Source: F23-B02 sp045601285 (GTDB taxonomy: Bacteria > Bacillota > Clostridia > Oscillospirales > Oscillospiraceae). From it: 7,391 nt of DNA. Position 1 is the stretch's first letter; each line of letters begins with the position of its first letter. The notes beneath the pieces were generated by a model. The model had not been told where the DNA came from. It made no database searches and saw only the letters and a list, made by a program, of their open reading frames with translations. This document shows, in pieces, positions 1-6,564 of this stretch. The translations under genes and the position numbers were made by a program. The stretch is taken from the NCBI GenBank assembly GCA_045601285.1, contig JAZRZJ010000030.1, forward strand, positions 1 through 7,391. Direction: 5' to 3'.

Positions 1-747
1 GCAGAGCATGGGGTAGGCGCCGACGATGGCGGGATATGCCTTTCCAAAGTGAACGCAGAAGGTGTCGCTGCTTATTTTTTCTCCCACGGTAAAGCCAACG
101 AGCGTGCCGTCGGCAAAAAGAACACCTCCCTCAAGACCGAGGGATTCAAAGCTTTCAAAGCCGCGCTCGATTGCTGTGCGCTCGAACACAATATCCGGGT
201 CGAGCCTTTCGGCGGAAAGTCTTGTCCAGTTATCGAGCATTTTAAGACAGTCGGGGATAAGCTCCGGCTTGAGCTCACCGAAGCTCCAGTCGTGCTCGGC
301 CTCAAAGCCGTGGCAGAAGTTGCGCTTGGAGTGCAGATGCTTGCCGGGGTATGCGGAAAGTGTGTCTGCGCGGTAGATATAATCCGAAAAATCCCTGTCA
401 TCGACTGCGCTAAAGGTATCGGGATAGGCGCTGTTTATAAGCTCAAGATGCTCATCGCAGACTCCGCAGAGTCTGAAGGCAAGACCGTTTTCACGGCAGT
501 ATTCACGCATAAGCTCAAAGGCGGGGGCGATATCGCCCGAGCCTATGGGGAACGAAAAATACAGCCCGTCCCTCCGGCAAAGCAGGGTAACAAGCCTGTC
601 ACCGCAAAATGAGAACAGCGGCTTAAAACGCCCGTTCCACATAAAAACGTTGCCGAAGGAGTAATCCGCGCTGCGGGAGTTTTCGGTTTTGAAATATTTT
701 TCGAGTTCGGGGTAAAGCTCCGGACTCAGCCTTAAAAGCTCGGGCAT
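1..747 (-). CDS. DUF2156 (phosphatidylglycerol lysyltransferase C-terminal-like) protein, partial
   Basis: The frame stays open from an ATG at 747 to the window edge, giving 249 residues; the C-terminus (roughly 40-60 residues by family length) lies outside. I recognise the DUF2156 family, which shares the GNAT-like fold of the MprF lysyl-phosphatidylglycerol synthase catalytic domain. Seen in the protein: SADYSFGNVFMW at residues 26-37, the basic motif YPGKHLHSKRN at 133-143, and the second-half block GGVLFADGTLVGFTVGEK at 207-224, followed by VHFGKAYPAIVGAY. No signal peptide or membrane segment is visible, so unlike full MprF this is a soluble stand-alone domain. The start lies 2 bases after the stop of the uracil-DNA glycosylase gene, with AAGGA about 12 bases upstream, so it is probably the third gene of a cca-led operon. 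Substrate is unknown; transfer of an aminoacyl group from aminoacyl-tRNA is the family precedent, not something shown here. Confidence 0.88.
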   Translation of the reverse strand, partial: MPELLRLSPELYPELEKYFKTENSRSADYSFGNVFMWNGRFKPLFSFCGDRLVTLLCRRDGLYFSFPIGSGDIAPAFELMREYCRENGLAFRLCGVCDEHLELINSAYPDTFSAVDDRDFSDYIYRADTLSAYPGKHLHSKRNFCHGFEAEHDWSFGELKPELIPDCLKMLDNWTRLSAERLDPDIVFERTAIERGFESFESLGLEGGVLFADGTLVGFTVGEKISSDTFCVHFGKAYPAIVGAYPMLC

Positions 748-749
748 TT

Positions 750-1316
750 TCAGTAGGTTTCCTTACATATATTTCTGATCTCTGCGCGAATAGAGCGCAG
801 GTCCGCGAAGGTCTCGGGGCGTTTTGTGACATCGCGCAAAAGCGCGGAGGGGTGGTATATCGCGGTAAATCTTCTGCCGTCTATGTCAAACCACTTGCCG
901 TGGTCGCGTGTTATGCGAAAGTCCTCGCTTATTAAAGCGGTGGCGGAAATTCTGCCTAAGCATATAATTATTCTGGGGTCAACAAGGTCTATCTGCTCAT
1001 TCAGCCAGTGACGGCAGGCGTCCTTCTCATTTGTCTCGGGGTCACGGTTTTTCGGCGGACGGCACTTTACGATGTTTACGATGTAGACTTTGCTGCGGTC
1101 AAGGTCGATCATCTCAAGCATATCGTCAAGGAGCTTGCCTGCGCGTCCCACAAAGGGAACGCCCTGCAGGTCCTCCTGCTCACCGGGACCCTCGCCAATG
1201 AGCATAATCTCGGCATTTTCATTGCCAACACCGAACACAAGATTTGTGCGGGCAGCACCCAGAGGGCATTCCTGACAGCCGAGGCATTCATTTTTAAGCT
1301 CGTTCATGTCTTTCAT
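750..1316 (-). CDS. Family 4 (Fe-S) uracil-DNA glycosylase
   Basis: 188 residues, a usual length for type 4 uracil-DNA glycosylases, which remove uracil from DNA to begin base-excision repair. The four Fe-S ligand candidates are present as Cys11 and Cys14 (CLGC, with an additional Cys17), and Cys85 and Cys101. The catalytic-site motif GEGPGEQED is at 41-49, followed by GVPFVGRAGKLLDDML; NIVKCRPPKNRDP is at 81-93, and the uracil-loop motif HPSALLR at 155-161. The start ATG overlaps the cca stop as TGATG (1314-1318), with GGAGG about 8 bases upstream inside the cca coding end, which argues for translational coupling and against the alternative Met4. The downstream DUF2156 gene follows after 2 bases. 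Nothing looks damaged. The superfamily assignment is firm; whether uracil is the only substrate cannot be told from sequence. Confidence 0.94.
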   Translation of the reverse strand: MKDMNELKNECLGCQECPLGAARTNLVFGVGNENAEIMLIGEGPGEQEDLQGVPFVGRAGKLLDDMLEMIDLDRSKVYIVNIVKCRPPKNRDPETNEKDACRHWLNEQIDLVDPRIIICLGRISATALISEDFRITRDHGKWFDIDGRRFTAIYHPSALLRDVTKRPETFADLRSIRAEIRNICKETY

Positions 1317-2506
1317 CAGTTGTCCTCCGGCTTCGCGAGAGCAAGAAGTATCTCGCGTCGGTTGTTGTCGGGATATTCCATTACATAGTCCAGCAGGAAA
1401 TTGAGCATTTCGCCCAGCTCCTGCCCGCGCAGACCGAGGTCAAGCAGGTCATCGCCCGTGACCGCAAGGTGCTTGAGAGAAAAGCATTCGCCGCTTTTGA
1501 GAACGGCACGCAGCTCTTTTTCCATACTCACGCCGTTGAGCGCCTCGTTTGCGGAAACCGCACAGCTTACGGTGTCAACTCCGTAGCGGTGCAGAAGCTT
1601 TTTCCAGCCGAGCTTATGGGAGGGGAGCTCGTTCCTGAGAATTTCCGACGCGTCCTCACAGCAGCGGAGAGTGCGTCCGTCAAGACGCAGCTGCTGAAGA
1701 AAATCATACACAGAGGGGATAAAACCGTATTTCTGCAGCATAATTGAAAATGCGGCCCATCGTATAAGCGGCTTTTTCGGAAGCGCCGCAATGTCGGCAA
1801 AGTTGGGCGTTCTCCAGCCAGAGCCGGGGATATAGCGCTTCAGAAGCCCGAAGGAAACTGCGGCGCTCACGGTTTCGGGGCGCTGGGTGAGAAGAATTTT
1901 CTCCAGCTCATCGCGCACACGCTCCGGTGCAAGCTCGGAGGCGAGATGGGCGTTTGCCTCGATTGCGCCCAGGGTTTCAAATTCAATGGTAAAGCCAAGA
2001 CGCGCGGAAAAGCGCAGGGCGCGGAACATTCGCAGGGCGTCCTCGCCAAAACGGAGCATGGGCTCGCCTACACAGCGGATAGTGCGGTTCTTAATGTCCG
2101 TAATGCCGCCGAAGGGGTCGGAAACCATGCCGTCTGCGGAAAGGGCAATGGCGTTCATGGTGAAATCCCGACGGCTGAGGTCGGTGATAAGGTCGGAAAC
2201 AAAGGTGACGGAATCGGGTCTGCGGTGGTCGCGGTAGTCACCTTCGGTGCGGAAGGTGGTGACCTCGGCGCTCTTGCTGCCCACAATAACCGTAACGGTG
2301 CCGTGCTTCAGCCCCGTGGGACGTGAATCGGGGAAAAGCGCCATGACCTCCTCGGGAAGCGCGGAGGTGCAGATATCCCAGTCCTGCGGAGCAATGTCCA
2401 TGACAATATCACGCACACAGCCGCCCACAAGGTAGGCGTCGTGTCCGCGTGACTGCAGACCGAAAAGAATCTGGCGTATGTATTTTGGAGGGGTAATCTG
2501 CGACAT
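1316..2506 (-). CDS. cca: CCA-adding tRNA nucleotidyltransferase (class II)
   Basis: 396 residues, close to the length of Firmicutes CCA enzymes. It adds or repairs the 3'-CCA end of tRNAs in the cytoplasm without a nucleic acid template. The nucleotidyltransferase head shows LVGGCVRD at 26-33 and the catalytic carboxylates in DWD (Asp42, Asp44). RRDFTMNAI follows at 112-120, then FGEDALRMFRALRFSARLGF at 153-172, containing the EDxxR nucleotide-selecting element (Glu155, Asp156, Arg159), and ERVRDELEKIL at 195-205. The tail has the family pattern GDDLLDLGLRGQELGEML around 351-368. The HD phosphohydrolase motif of the longer proteobacterial enzymes is absent where it would fall (RWAAFSIML, 249-257), as expected for this group. 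GGAGG 6 bases before the ATG supports the start. It is the first gene of the leftward operon. A poly(A) polymerase cannot be fully excluded, but the length and tail favour CCA addition. Confidence 0.93.
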   Translation of the reverse strand: MSQITPPKYIRQILFGLQSRGHDAYLVGGCVRDIVMDIAPQDWDICTSALPEEVMALFPDSRPTGLKHGTVTVIVGSKSAEVTTFRTEGDYRDHRRPDSVTFVSDLITDLSRRDFTMNAIALSADGMVSDPFGGITDIKNRTIRCVGEPMLRFGEDALRMFRALRFSARLGFTIEFETLGAIEANAHLASELAPERVRDELEKILLTQRPETVSAAVSFGLLKRYIPGSGWRTPNFADIAALPKKPLIRWAAFSIMLQKYGFIPSVYDFLQQLRLDGRTLRCCEDASEILRNELPSHKLGWKKLLHRYGVDTVSCAVSANEALNGVSMEKELRAVLKSGECFSLKHLAVTGDDLLDLGLRGQELGEMLNFLLDYVMEYPDNNRREILLALAKPEDN

Positions 2507-2519
2507 AGTATGCCTCCGT

Positions 2520-2533
2520 GCCGCAAATGCGGC
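2520..2533 (-). promoter_or_regulatory. Small GC hairpin abutting the cca ribosome binding site
   Basis: A perfect inverted repeat, GCCGCA / TGCGGC with a 2-base centre (or a 5-bp stem and 4-base loop), lies in the predicted cca leader. It ends 2 bases before the Shine-Dalgarno GGAGG (minus strand, 2517-2513). A folded stem here could affect ribosome access. No T-tract follows, so it is not a terminator. It may also be chance in GC-rich leader sequence. Confidence 0.4.
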
Positions 2534-2560
2534 GGCAGAATAATCATTTTTCGGTATTGC

Positions 2561-2589
2561 TTGACTGCGTACTACTTTTTAATTATAAT
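2561..2589 (+). promoter_or_regulatory. Sigma-A promoter for murC (rightward)
   Basis: TTGACT (2561-2566) and a consensus TATAAT (2584-2589) are separated by 17 bases, an almost ideal housekeeping promoter. Transcription would start near 2596 and give a leader of about 64 bases. Within that leader lie a 16-bp palindrome and the ribosome binding site TGAGGAG (2643-2649), 10 bases before the murC ATG. Confidence 0.82.
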
Positions 2590-2613
2590 ATCACTTGCGA
2601 AAAATTACTTCAA
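2585..2613 (-). promoter_or_regulatory. Sigma-A-type promoter for the cca operon (leftward)
   Basis: Read on the minus strand, TTGAAG (2613-2608) and TATTAT (2590-2585) are separated by exactly 17 bases. Transcription would start near 2578 and give a leader of about 70 bases before cca. The -10 box shares its bases with the -10 of the rightward murC promoter. The AT-rich palindrome at 2619-2634 lies just upstream of this -35. The -35 matches 4 of 6 consensus bases and the -10 matches 5 of 6. Confidence 0.62.
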
Positions 2614-2618
2614 TAGCT

Positions 2619-2634
2619 AAAAAGTTAACTTTTT
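2619..2634. repeat. Perfect 16-bp palindrome AAAAAGTTAACTTTTT, possible operator
   Basis: The 16 bases are their own reverse complement with no loop. They lie between the murC promoter and its ribosome binding site, at about +23 to +38 of the predicted transcript, and immediately upstream of the -35 of the divergent cca promoter. A dimeric repressor site, or an A-tract/UP-like element for the leftward promoter, would both fit. No copy was noticed elsewhere in the window, and I do not recognise the regulator. Confidence 0.5.
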
Positions 2635-2659
2635 CATCTTGATGAGGAGTTTGTAATAT

Positions 2660-4030
2660 ATGGATTTTACAGAGTTTTTAAATAAAGGCAGACGCGGCCA
2701 TCTCATCGGAGTGGGCGGCGTTTCCATGTCGCCTCTGGCAGAGGTGCTTTCTGGCATGGGACTTAAAATCAGCGGCTCCGATATTTCCGAAAGCGAGCGC
2801 ACCTCGAAGCTTCGCGAAAAGGGTATTGAGGTCATCATCGGTCAGGAGAAGGCAAATATCACTTCCGATATGGAATTTGTTGTCCGCACCGCCGCCGCCC
2901 ATGATGACAATCCCGAAATTATCCGGGCGCATGAGCTGGGTATTCCCGTTTTTGAGCGCACTCAGGCCTGGGGCGCAATCATGAAGGGCTACCGCAACGC
3001 CCTCTGCATTTCCGGCACCCACGGCAAAACCACAACAACCTCCATGTGTACACATATTCTCATGGCTGCAGAGCAGGACCCTACGGTAATGATAGGCGGA
3101 ACTCTGCCTCTGCTAAAGGCAGGCCACCGCGTAGGCGGCGGCGATACCATCGTCATGGAATCCTGCGAATACTATAATTCTTTTCTGTCCTTTTATCCCA
3201 CGGTTGCGGTTATCCTGAACATCGAGGAGGACCACCTCGACTTCTTCAAGGATATTGAGGATATAAAGAAATCCTTCCGTGAGTTTGCAGCTCACGTTCC
3301 CGCGGAGGACGGCTACATCGTCGCAAATCTTGATGACGATAACACCATGGACGCAATCAAGGGACTTGAGCGCAATGTTGTGACCTTCGGTCTTTCGCCC
3401 AAAGCCGATGTATATGCAAGGAACATAACAAGCATCGGCCCTCTGACCGAGTTTGACCTTATCTACAAGGGCAAAACGCTTGAGCGTGTAACCATTCACG
3501 TTCCCGGTGAGCACAACATCAAGAACGCGCTTGCGGCGGCCGCCGCAAGCATCTGCCTCGGCATCAAGCCCACGGCAATCAAATACGGTCTTGCGGGCTT
3601 CAGCGGAGCGGGCAGACGCTTTGAATTTAAGGGCAAATACAACGGCGCAGATGTTTACGATGACTATGCGCATCACCCCGGTGAAGTCCGTGCTCTGCTT
3701 GACGCCGTGGAAAACCTCGGCTATAAGCGCACGATCGTTGTTTTCCAGCCCCACACCTACACGCGCACAAAGGCGCTTTTCGGCGATTTCCTGCGTCAGC
3801 TCAGACGTCCCGACCTTACCTATCTTGCGGAAATATTTGCCGCCCGTGAAAAGAATACGCTGGGAATTTCCTCCGCAGACCTGGCGGCAGAAATCGAAGG
3901 CGCAAGATTCTTCAAAACCTTCGAGGAAATCGAGGACAGCCTCAGGGAAGAGGCAAAGCCCGGTGACCTCATTCTCACCGTAGGCGCAGGCAATGTCTAC
4001 AGAATAGGCGAGCACCTGCTTGACGAATAA
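2660..4030 (+). CDS. murC: UDP-N-acetylmuramate--L-alanine ligase
   Basis: 456 residues, full length for MurC, the cytoplasmic ATP-dependent enzyme that adds L-alanine to UDP-N-acetylmuramate in the first amino acid step of peptidoglycan precursor synthesis. The N-terminal UDP-binding domain begins HLIGVGGVSMSPLAEVL (14-30). The ATP P-loop is GTHGKTTTTS (119-128), and the central domain carries ESCEYYNSF (167-175) and NIEEDHLDFF (187-196). The C-terminal domain carries FSGAGRRFEFKG (314-325), DDYAHHPGEV (334-343) with the conserved His pair, FQPHTYTRT (362-370), EIFAAREKN (391-399) and TVGAGNVYRIGEHL (440-453). HHPGEV and FQPHTYTRT favour MurC over MurD/E/F; Mpl is less likely given the length and the absence of long insertions. 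The start is supported by TGAGGAG 10 bases upstream and a near-consensus promoter. An MBL-fold gene follows after 51 bases. Confidence 0.97.
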   Translation: MDFTEFLNKGRRGHLIGVGGVSMSPLAEVLSGMGLKISGSDISESERTSKLREKGIEVIIGQEKANITSDMEFVVRTAAAHDDNPEIIRAHELGIPVFERTQAWGAIMKGYRNALCISGTHGKTTTTSMCTHILMAAEQDPTVMIGGTLPLLKAGHRVGGGDTIVMESCEYYNSFLSFYPTVAVILNIEEDHLDFFKDIEDIKKSFREFAAHVPAEDGYIVANLDDDNTMDAIKGLERNVVTFGLSPKADVYARNITSIGPLTEFDLIYKGKTLERVTIHVPGEHNIKNALAAAAASICLGIKPTAIKYGLAGFSGAGRRFEFKGKYNGADVYDDYAHHPGEVRALLDAVENLGYKRTIVVFQPHTYTRTKALFGDFLRQLRRPDLTYLAEIFAAREKNTLGISSADLAAEIEGARFFKTFEEIEDSLREEAKPGDLILTVGAGNVYRIGEHLLDE

Positions 4031-4039
4031 ATCATATCC

Positions 4040-4065
4040 GACAGATGCCTTCCGGGGCATCTGTC
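4040..4065 (+). terminator. Hairpin between murC and the MBL-fold gene (weak terminator or mRNA-end stem)
   Basis: A perfect 10-bp stem (GACAGATGCC with GGCATCTGTC) encloses a 6-base loop TTCCGG. Only three T residues follow before AAGAGG, so it would be an inefficient intrinsic terminator. The stem ends 5 bases before the downstream ribosome binding site GAGGA (4071-4075). It may reduce readthrough, protect the murC mRNA end, or tune translation of the next gene. Confidence 0.6.
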
Positions 4066-4081
4066 TTTAAGAGGAAGCATT

Positions 4082-4705
4082 ATGGAAATTAAATGGCTTG
4101 GACATGCCTGCTACAAAATATCGCACAAGGGCTACAGCGTGGTAATTGACCCCTATATGTGTCTGGACCTGGGTTATCCGCGGCTGTCTGTTACCGCCGA
4201 TGCCGTGCTTGTGAGCCATGAGCATAAGGGACACAACTACCGCGAGGGAGTCAAGCTCACAGGTCAGGGCAAGCCCTGTCCCTTTACCGTCACAAAGTTC
4301 GACACCTTCCACGATGAAAAGTGGGGAATAATGCGCGGCGAAAACACCGTGCACATGATTGAATGGGACGGCTTTAAAATCGTACATATGGGCGACTATG
4401 CCTGCGGACTTACGGATAACGACAAGTTTGATATCTCCCATGCAGATGTGCTGATGATTGCCTGCGGCGGCTTCCGCGCCATGCCCGCAATCTACACAAA
4501 GCCCCTTGCGGACGAGCTTGAGGCGAATGTGGTTATCCCTATGCACTATGCCCATGACAAGTGCGGAAACCGCAGACTTGAGCGCATTGAGGCATTCACC
4601 GACCAGTATATGCCTTATCCCATAGTCAAATGGTATGACACCAACACAATTGCCATTGACCGCGACACACCACAGCAGGTTGCCGTACTGAAATTCATTC
4701 CGTAA
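4082..4705 (+). CDS. Metallo-beta-lactamase-fold hydrolase (COG2220/UlaG-like) with altered metal motif
   Basis: 207 residues with the short MBL-fold layout of the UlaG/COG2220 group: WLGHACYKI (5-13), an early VVIDPY (20-25), the histidine motif after a hydrophobic strand (AVLVSHEHKGH, 41-51), His77 in TFHDE, a RGENTVHMIEWDGFKIVHMGDYA block (85-107) with Asp105 as the likely bridging ligand, and the terminal IPMHYAHD (152-159) with His155. The canonical HxHxDH is HxHxGH here (His46, His48, Gly50, His51): the aspartate of metal site 2 is replaced by glycine. Other ligand positions look kept, so it is probably a metal-binding protein of uncertain activity rather than a dead relic. There is no signal peptide, so it is cytoplasmic. 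GAGGA sits 6 bases before the ATG. It follows murC by 51 bases, across a hairpin, and could be transcribed from the murC promoter. The substrate is unknown. Confidence 0.88.
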   Translation: MEIKWLGHACYKISHKGYSVVIDPYMCLDLGYPRLSVTADAVLVSHEHKGHNYREGVKLTGQGKPCPFTVTKFDTFHDEKWGIMRGENTVHMIEWDGFKIVHMGDYACGLTDNDKFDISHADVLMIACGGFRAMPAIYTKPLADELEANVVIPMHYAHDKCGNRRLERIEAFTDQYMPYPIVKWYDTNTIAIDRDTPQQVAVLKFIP

Positions 4706-4720
4706 GTTCACATATTCTTA

Positions 4721-4749
4721 TTGAATTTGTAATATTTATGGTATATATT
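4721..4749 (+). promoter_or_regulatory. Sigma-A-type promoter for the flippase gene
   Basis: TTGAAT (4721-4726) and TATATT (4744-4749) have a 17-base spacer in the AT-rich 82-bp gap after the MBL-fold gene. Transcription would start near 4756, about 32 bases before the GTG start. No convincing terminator for the preceding gene is visible in this gap, so readthrough from upstream is also possible. Confidence 0.65.
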
Positions 4750-4787
4750 TAACGCAATTTTCACATAGCTGAAAGGAAGCTGAATCC

Positions 4788-6398
4788 GTGGCAAAAGAAT
4801 CTTCAAAAGGTCAGAATTACCTTCACGGCGCGGCAATAATGACCGTGGGCGTAATTCTTATGAAAATACTGGGCGCAATCTATAAAATCCCTCTCGGCAA
4901 TATGCTCGGTGATGACGGATATGCCCTGTTCCTGTCTGCATATTACGTTTACAGCGTGTTTCTGACGCTGGCCACCGCAGGCTTTCCCGTGGCACTGTCA
5001 CGCATGATAAGCGCCGCGCATACCCAGGGACGCGTTATGCAGGAGCGCCGCACATACAATGTTGCGTGGGTAACCTTCCTTGTCCTCGGTCTTGCGTGCT
5101 CGGCTGTTATGTTCATTTTCCCCGACTGGCTTGCAGACCTTATGAACAACCCCAGTATTGCGCTGTGCATCAAGGTGCTTTCACCCGCCGTGCTTCTGTG
5201 CTGTGTTGCCTCGGCTTACCGCGGTCTTACTCAGGGCTACGGCAATATGATTCCCACAACTGTGAGTCAGGTTCTCGACGTTCTGGCAAAGGTTGCAACC
5301 GGACTTCTGCTGGCATGGTATTTTGTCAAGCAGGGAAGCGAGCTTTCCGTTTCCTCCGCAGGCGCGATCTGCGGCGTTGTGGCAGGCTCCTTTGCGGCGC
5401 TTGTCTATATGATGATTTACAAGGCACGCAACTACCGCTTTGAAGTTGTTGCGGAGCCCGATGTTCCCGACAGCAGAGGGGAGATATTCAAGGACCTTGT
5501 GCGCATCGGGATCCCCATTGCTCTGGGCTCCGTTGTGCTTGCTCTGCTGAACATGATTGATTCCAGTCTCTGCATGGGCAGACTTCAGGACGCCGCCGGC
5601 TTCAGCTATCAGGAGGCCAAAACCCTTTACGGCGTTTACGGCAAGGCGCAGACTTTGTTCAATCTGCCTGCGGCATTTATCACTCCGCTGACTGTTTCCA
5701 TTGTTCCCGCAATCGCGGCGGAAATCGTAAGGAAGAACAACACCGGCGCGGCAAAGATTTCCGAGGACTCCCTGCGAATTTCCATGGCCCTTGCGCTTCC
5801 CATGGGCGTAGGACTTGCCGTGCTGTCAACCCCCATCATGAACGTGCTTTATGCCGATGCGCATGAGGCAGGCGGTATGCTGCTGTGCCTGCTGGGTGTG
5901 GCCTCAGTTTTCGTCTGCTTCTCACTCATGAGCACCGCGGTGCTTCAGGCATCGGGCAGCGAAAAGCTCACTGTTTACTCCATCATCGCAGGCGGCATTG
6001 TTAAGATTGCTGTCAACTGGTTCGTGGTTGCTATTCCCGAGATAAACATCTACGGCGCACCCATCGGCACTCTCTGCTGCTATATCACCATGTGCGTCAT
6101 GAACCTCATCTTTATCCGCCGCAGCATCAAGGCACCCATTTCCATGAAAAACGTGTTCCTGCGTCCTCTGGTGCCTACGGTAATTATGGGCGTTGTGGCC
6201 TATGCTATTTTCTACGGCGCAAAGACTCTGCTTCACGCGGGCGGCACCATGTTTACGCTCGCCGCCATGTGCGTTTCCATTTTCGCTGCGGTGATAGTGT
6301 ACGCCGTGTCGGTTATCAGGCTCCGGGCAATTACCGCCGAGGATATGAAGCTTATTCCAAAAGGAGATAAGATTGCAAAGCTGCTGAGAATGGTATAA
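4788..6398 (+). CDS. MOP-superfamily lipid flippase, SpoVB/MurJ/YabM-like
   Basis: 536 residues of a polytopic membrane protein. Hydrophobic segments are seen around 14-36, 46-70, 91-114, 126-146, 164-180, 190-211, 238-258, 290-312, 331-354, 363-386, 395-416, 424-443, 458-478 and 487-510, consistent with 14 TM helices. Signature blocks are LMKILGAIYKIPLGNMLG (24-41), AGFPVALSRMIS (64-75) and YRGLTQGYGNMIPTTVSQV (144-162), typical of the SpoVB/YtgP/YabM branch of oligosaccharidyl-lipid exporters. Such proteins move lipid-linked saccharides, for example lipid II, across the membrane. The start is GTG; AGGAA 9 bases upstream supports it, and no in-frame ATG precedes Met18. It has its own promoter. 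The following hup and rqcP genes recall the Bacillus yabM-yabN-yabO(rqcP) order, so YabM is the closest positional counterpart. Whether it is the essential MurJ, a sporulation flippase or a capsule exporter cannot be decided from sequence alone. Confidence 0.9.
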   Translation: MAKESSKGQNYLHGAAIMTVGVILMKILGAIYKIPLGNMLGDDGYALFLSAYYVYSVFLTLATAGFPVALSRMISAAHTQGRVMQERRTYNVAWVTFLVLGLACSAVMFIFPDWLADLMNNPSIALCIKVLSPAVLLCCVASAYRGLTQGYGNMIPTTVSQVLDVLAKVATGLLLAWYFVKQGSELSVSSAGAICGVVAGSFAALVYMMIYKARNYRFEVVAEPDVPDSRGEIFKDLVRIGIPIALGSVVLALLNMIDSSLCMGRLQDAAGFSYQEAKTLYGVYGKAQTLFNLPAAFITPLTVSIVPAIAAEIVRKNNTGAAKISEDSLRISMALALPMGVGLAVLSTPIMNVLYADAHEAGGMLLCLLGVASVFVCFSLMSTAVLQASGSEKLTVYSIIAGGIVKIAVNWFVVAIPEINIYGAPIGTLCCYITMCVMNLIFIRRSIKAPISMKNVFLRPLVPTVIMGVVAYAIFYGAKTLLHAGGTMFTLAAMCVSIFAAVIVYAVSVIRLRAITAEDMKLIPKGDKIAKLLRMV

Positions 6399-6434
6399 AA
6401 GCGTGAAAAAATAAGCAAATTTACAAAAAAAGGC

Positions 6435-6463
6435 TTGCAGTAGCAGGCAAAATATGATAAATT
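6435..6463 (+). promoter_or_regulatory. Probable hup promoter with UP-like A-tracts
   Basis: TTGCAG (6435-6440) and TAAATT (6458-6463) are spaced by 17 bases. Runs of A at 6406-6411 and 6425-6431 lie just upstream of the -35, where a UP element would bind the polymerase alpha subunits. This suits a highly expressed nucleoid protein. Transcription would begin near 6470, giving a leader of about 95 bases. Confidence 0.55.
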
Positions 6464-6517
6464 CTTTTAGCTGACGTTTCAGTAATGTACCTGAGTCTGC
6501 AAAGGCGGATTTCGGGA

Positions 6518-6523
6518 TATAAT
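6518..6523 (+). promoter_or_regulatory. Second possible hup -10 box
   Basis: A perfect TATAAT lies 41 bases before the hup start, which would give a short leader of about 35 bases. The matching -35 is poor (TCTGCA at 6496-6501, 16-base spacer) and there is no TGn extension. It could be a second, perhaps activator-dependent, start or chance. Confidence 0.3.
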
Positions 6524-6564
6524 AAAAGGCATGTTGCCGTATAGATTTACTAGGAGGAAAACAC

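Noticed and set aside
49..612. 187-codon plus-strand frame in the first 600 bases
   Set aside because: The minus strand here encodes the DUF2156 protein with family motifs; the plus-strand translation resembles nothing and lacks a ribosome binding site.
3113..4060. 315-codon open frame on the minus strand, antisense to murC
   Set aside because: It lies wholly opposite a gene with all MurC motifs, shows no recognisable domain, and such frames are common opposite genes of this codon bias.
4067..4711. 214-codon minus-strand frame opposite the MBL-fold gene
   Set aside because: It mirrors the real gene almost end to end; the plus strand has the ribosome binding site and the MBL-fold motifs.
6425..6450. 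Terminator-like inverted repeat with A-run, read leftward
   Set aside because: The stem (GCTTGC/GCAGGC) contains a mismatch on the minus strand, there is no leftward gene to terminate, and the A-run fits better as an upstream promoter element.
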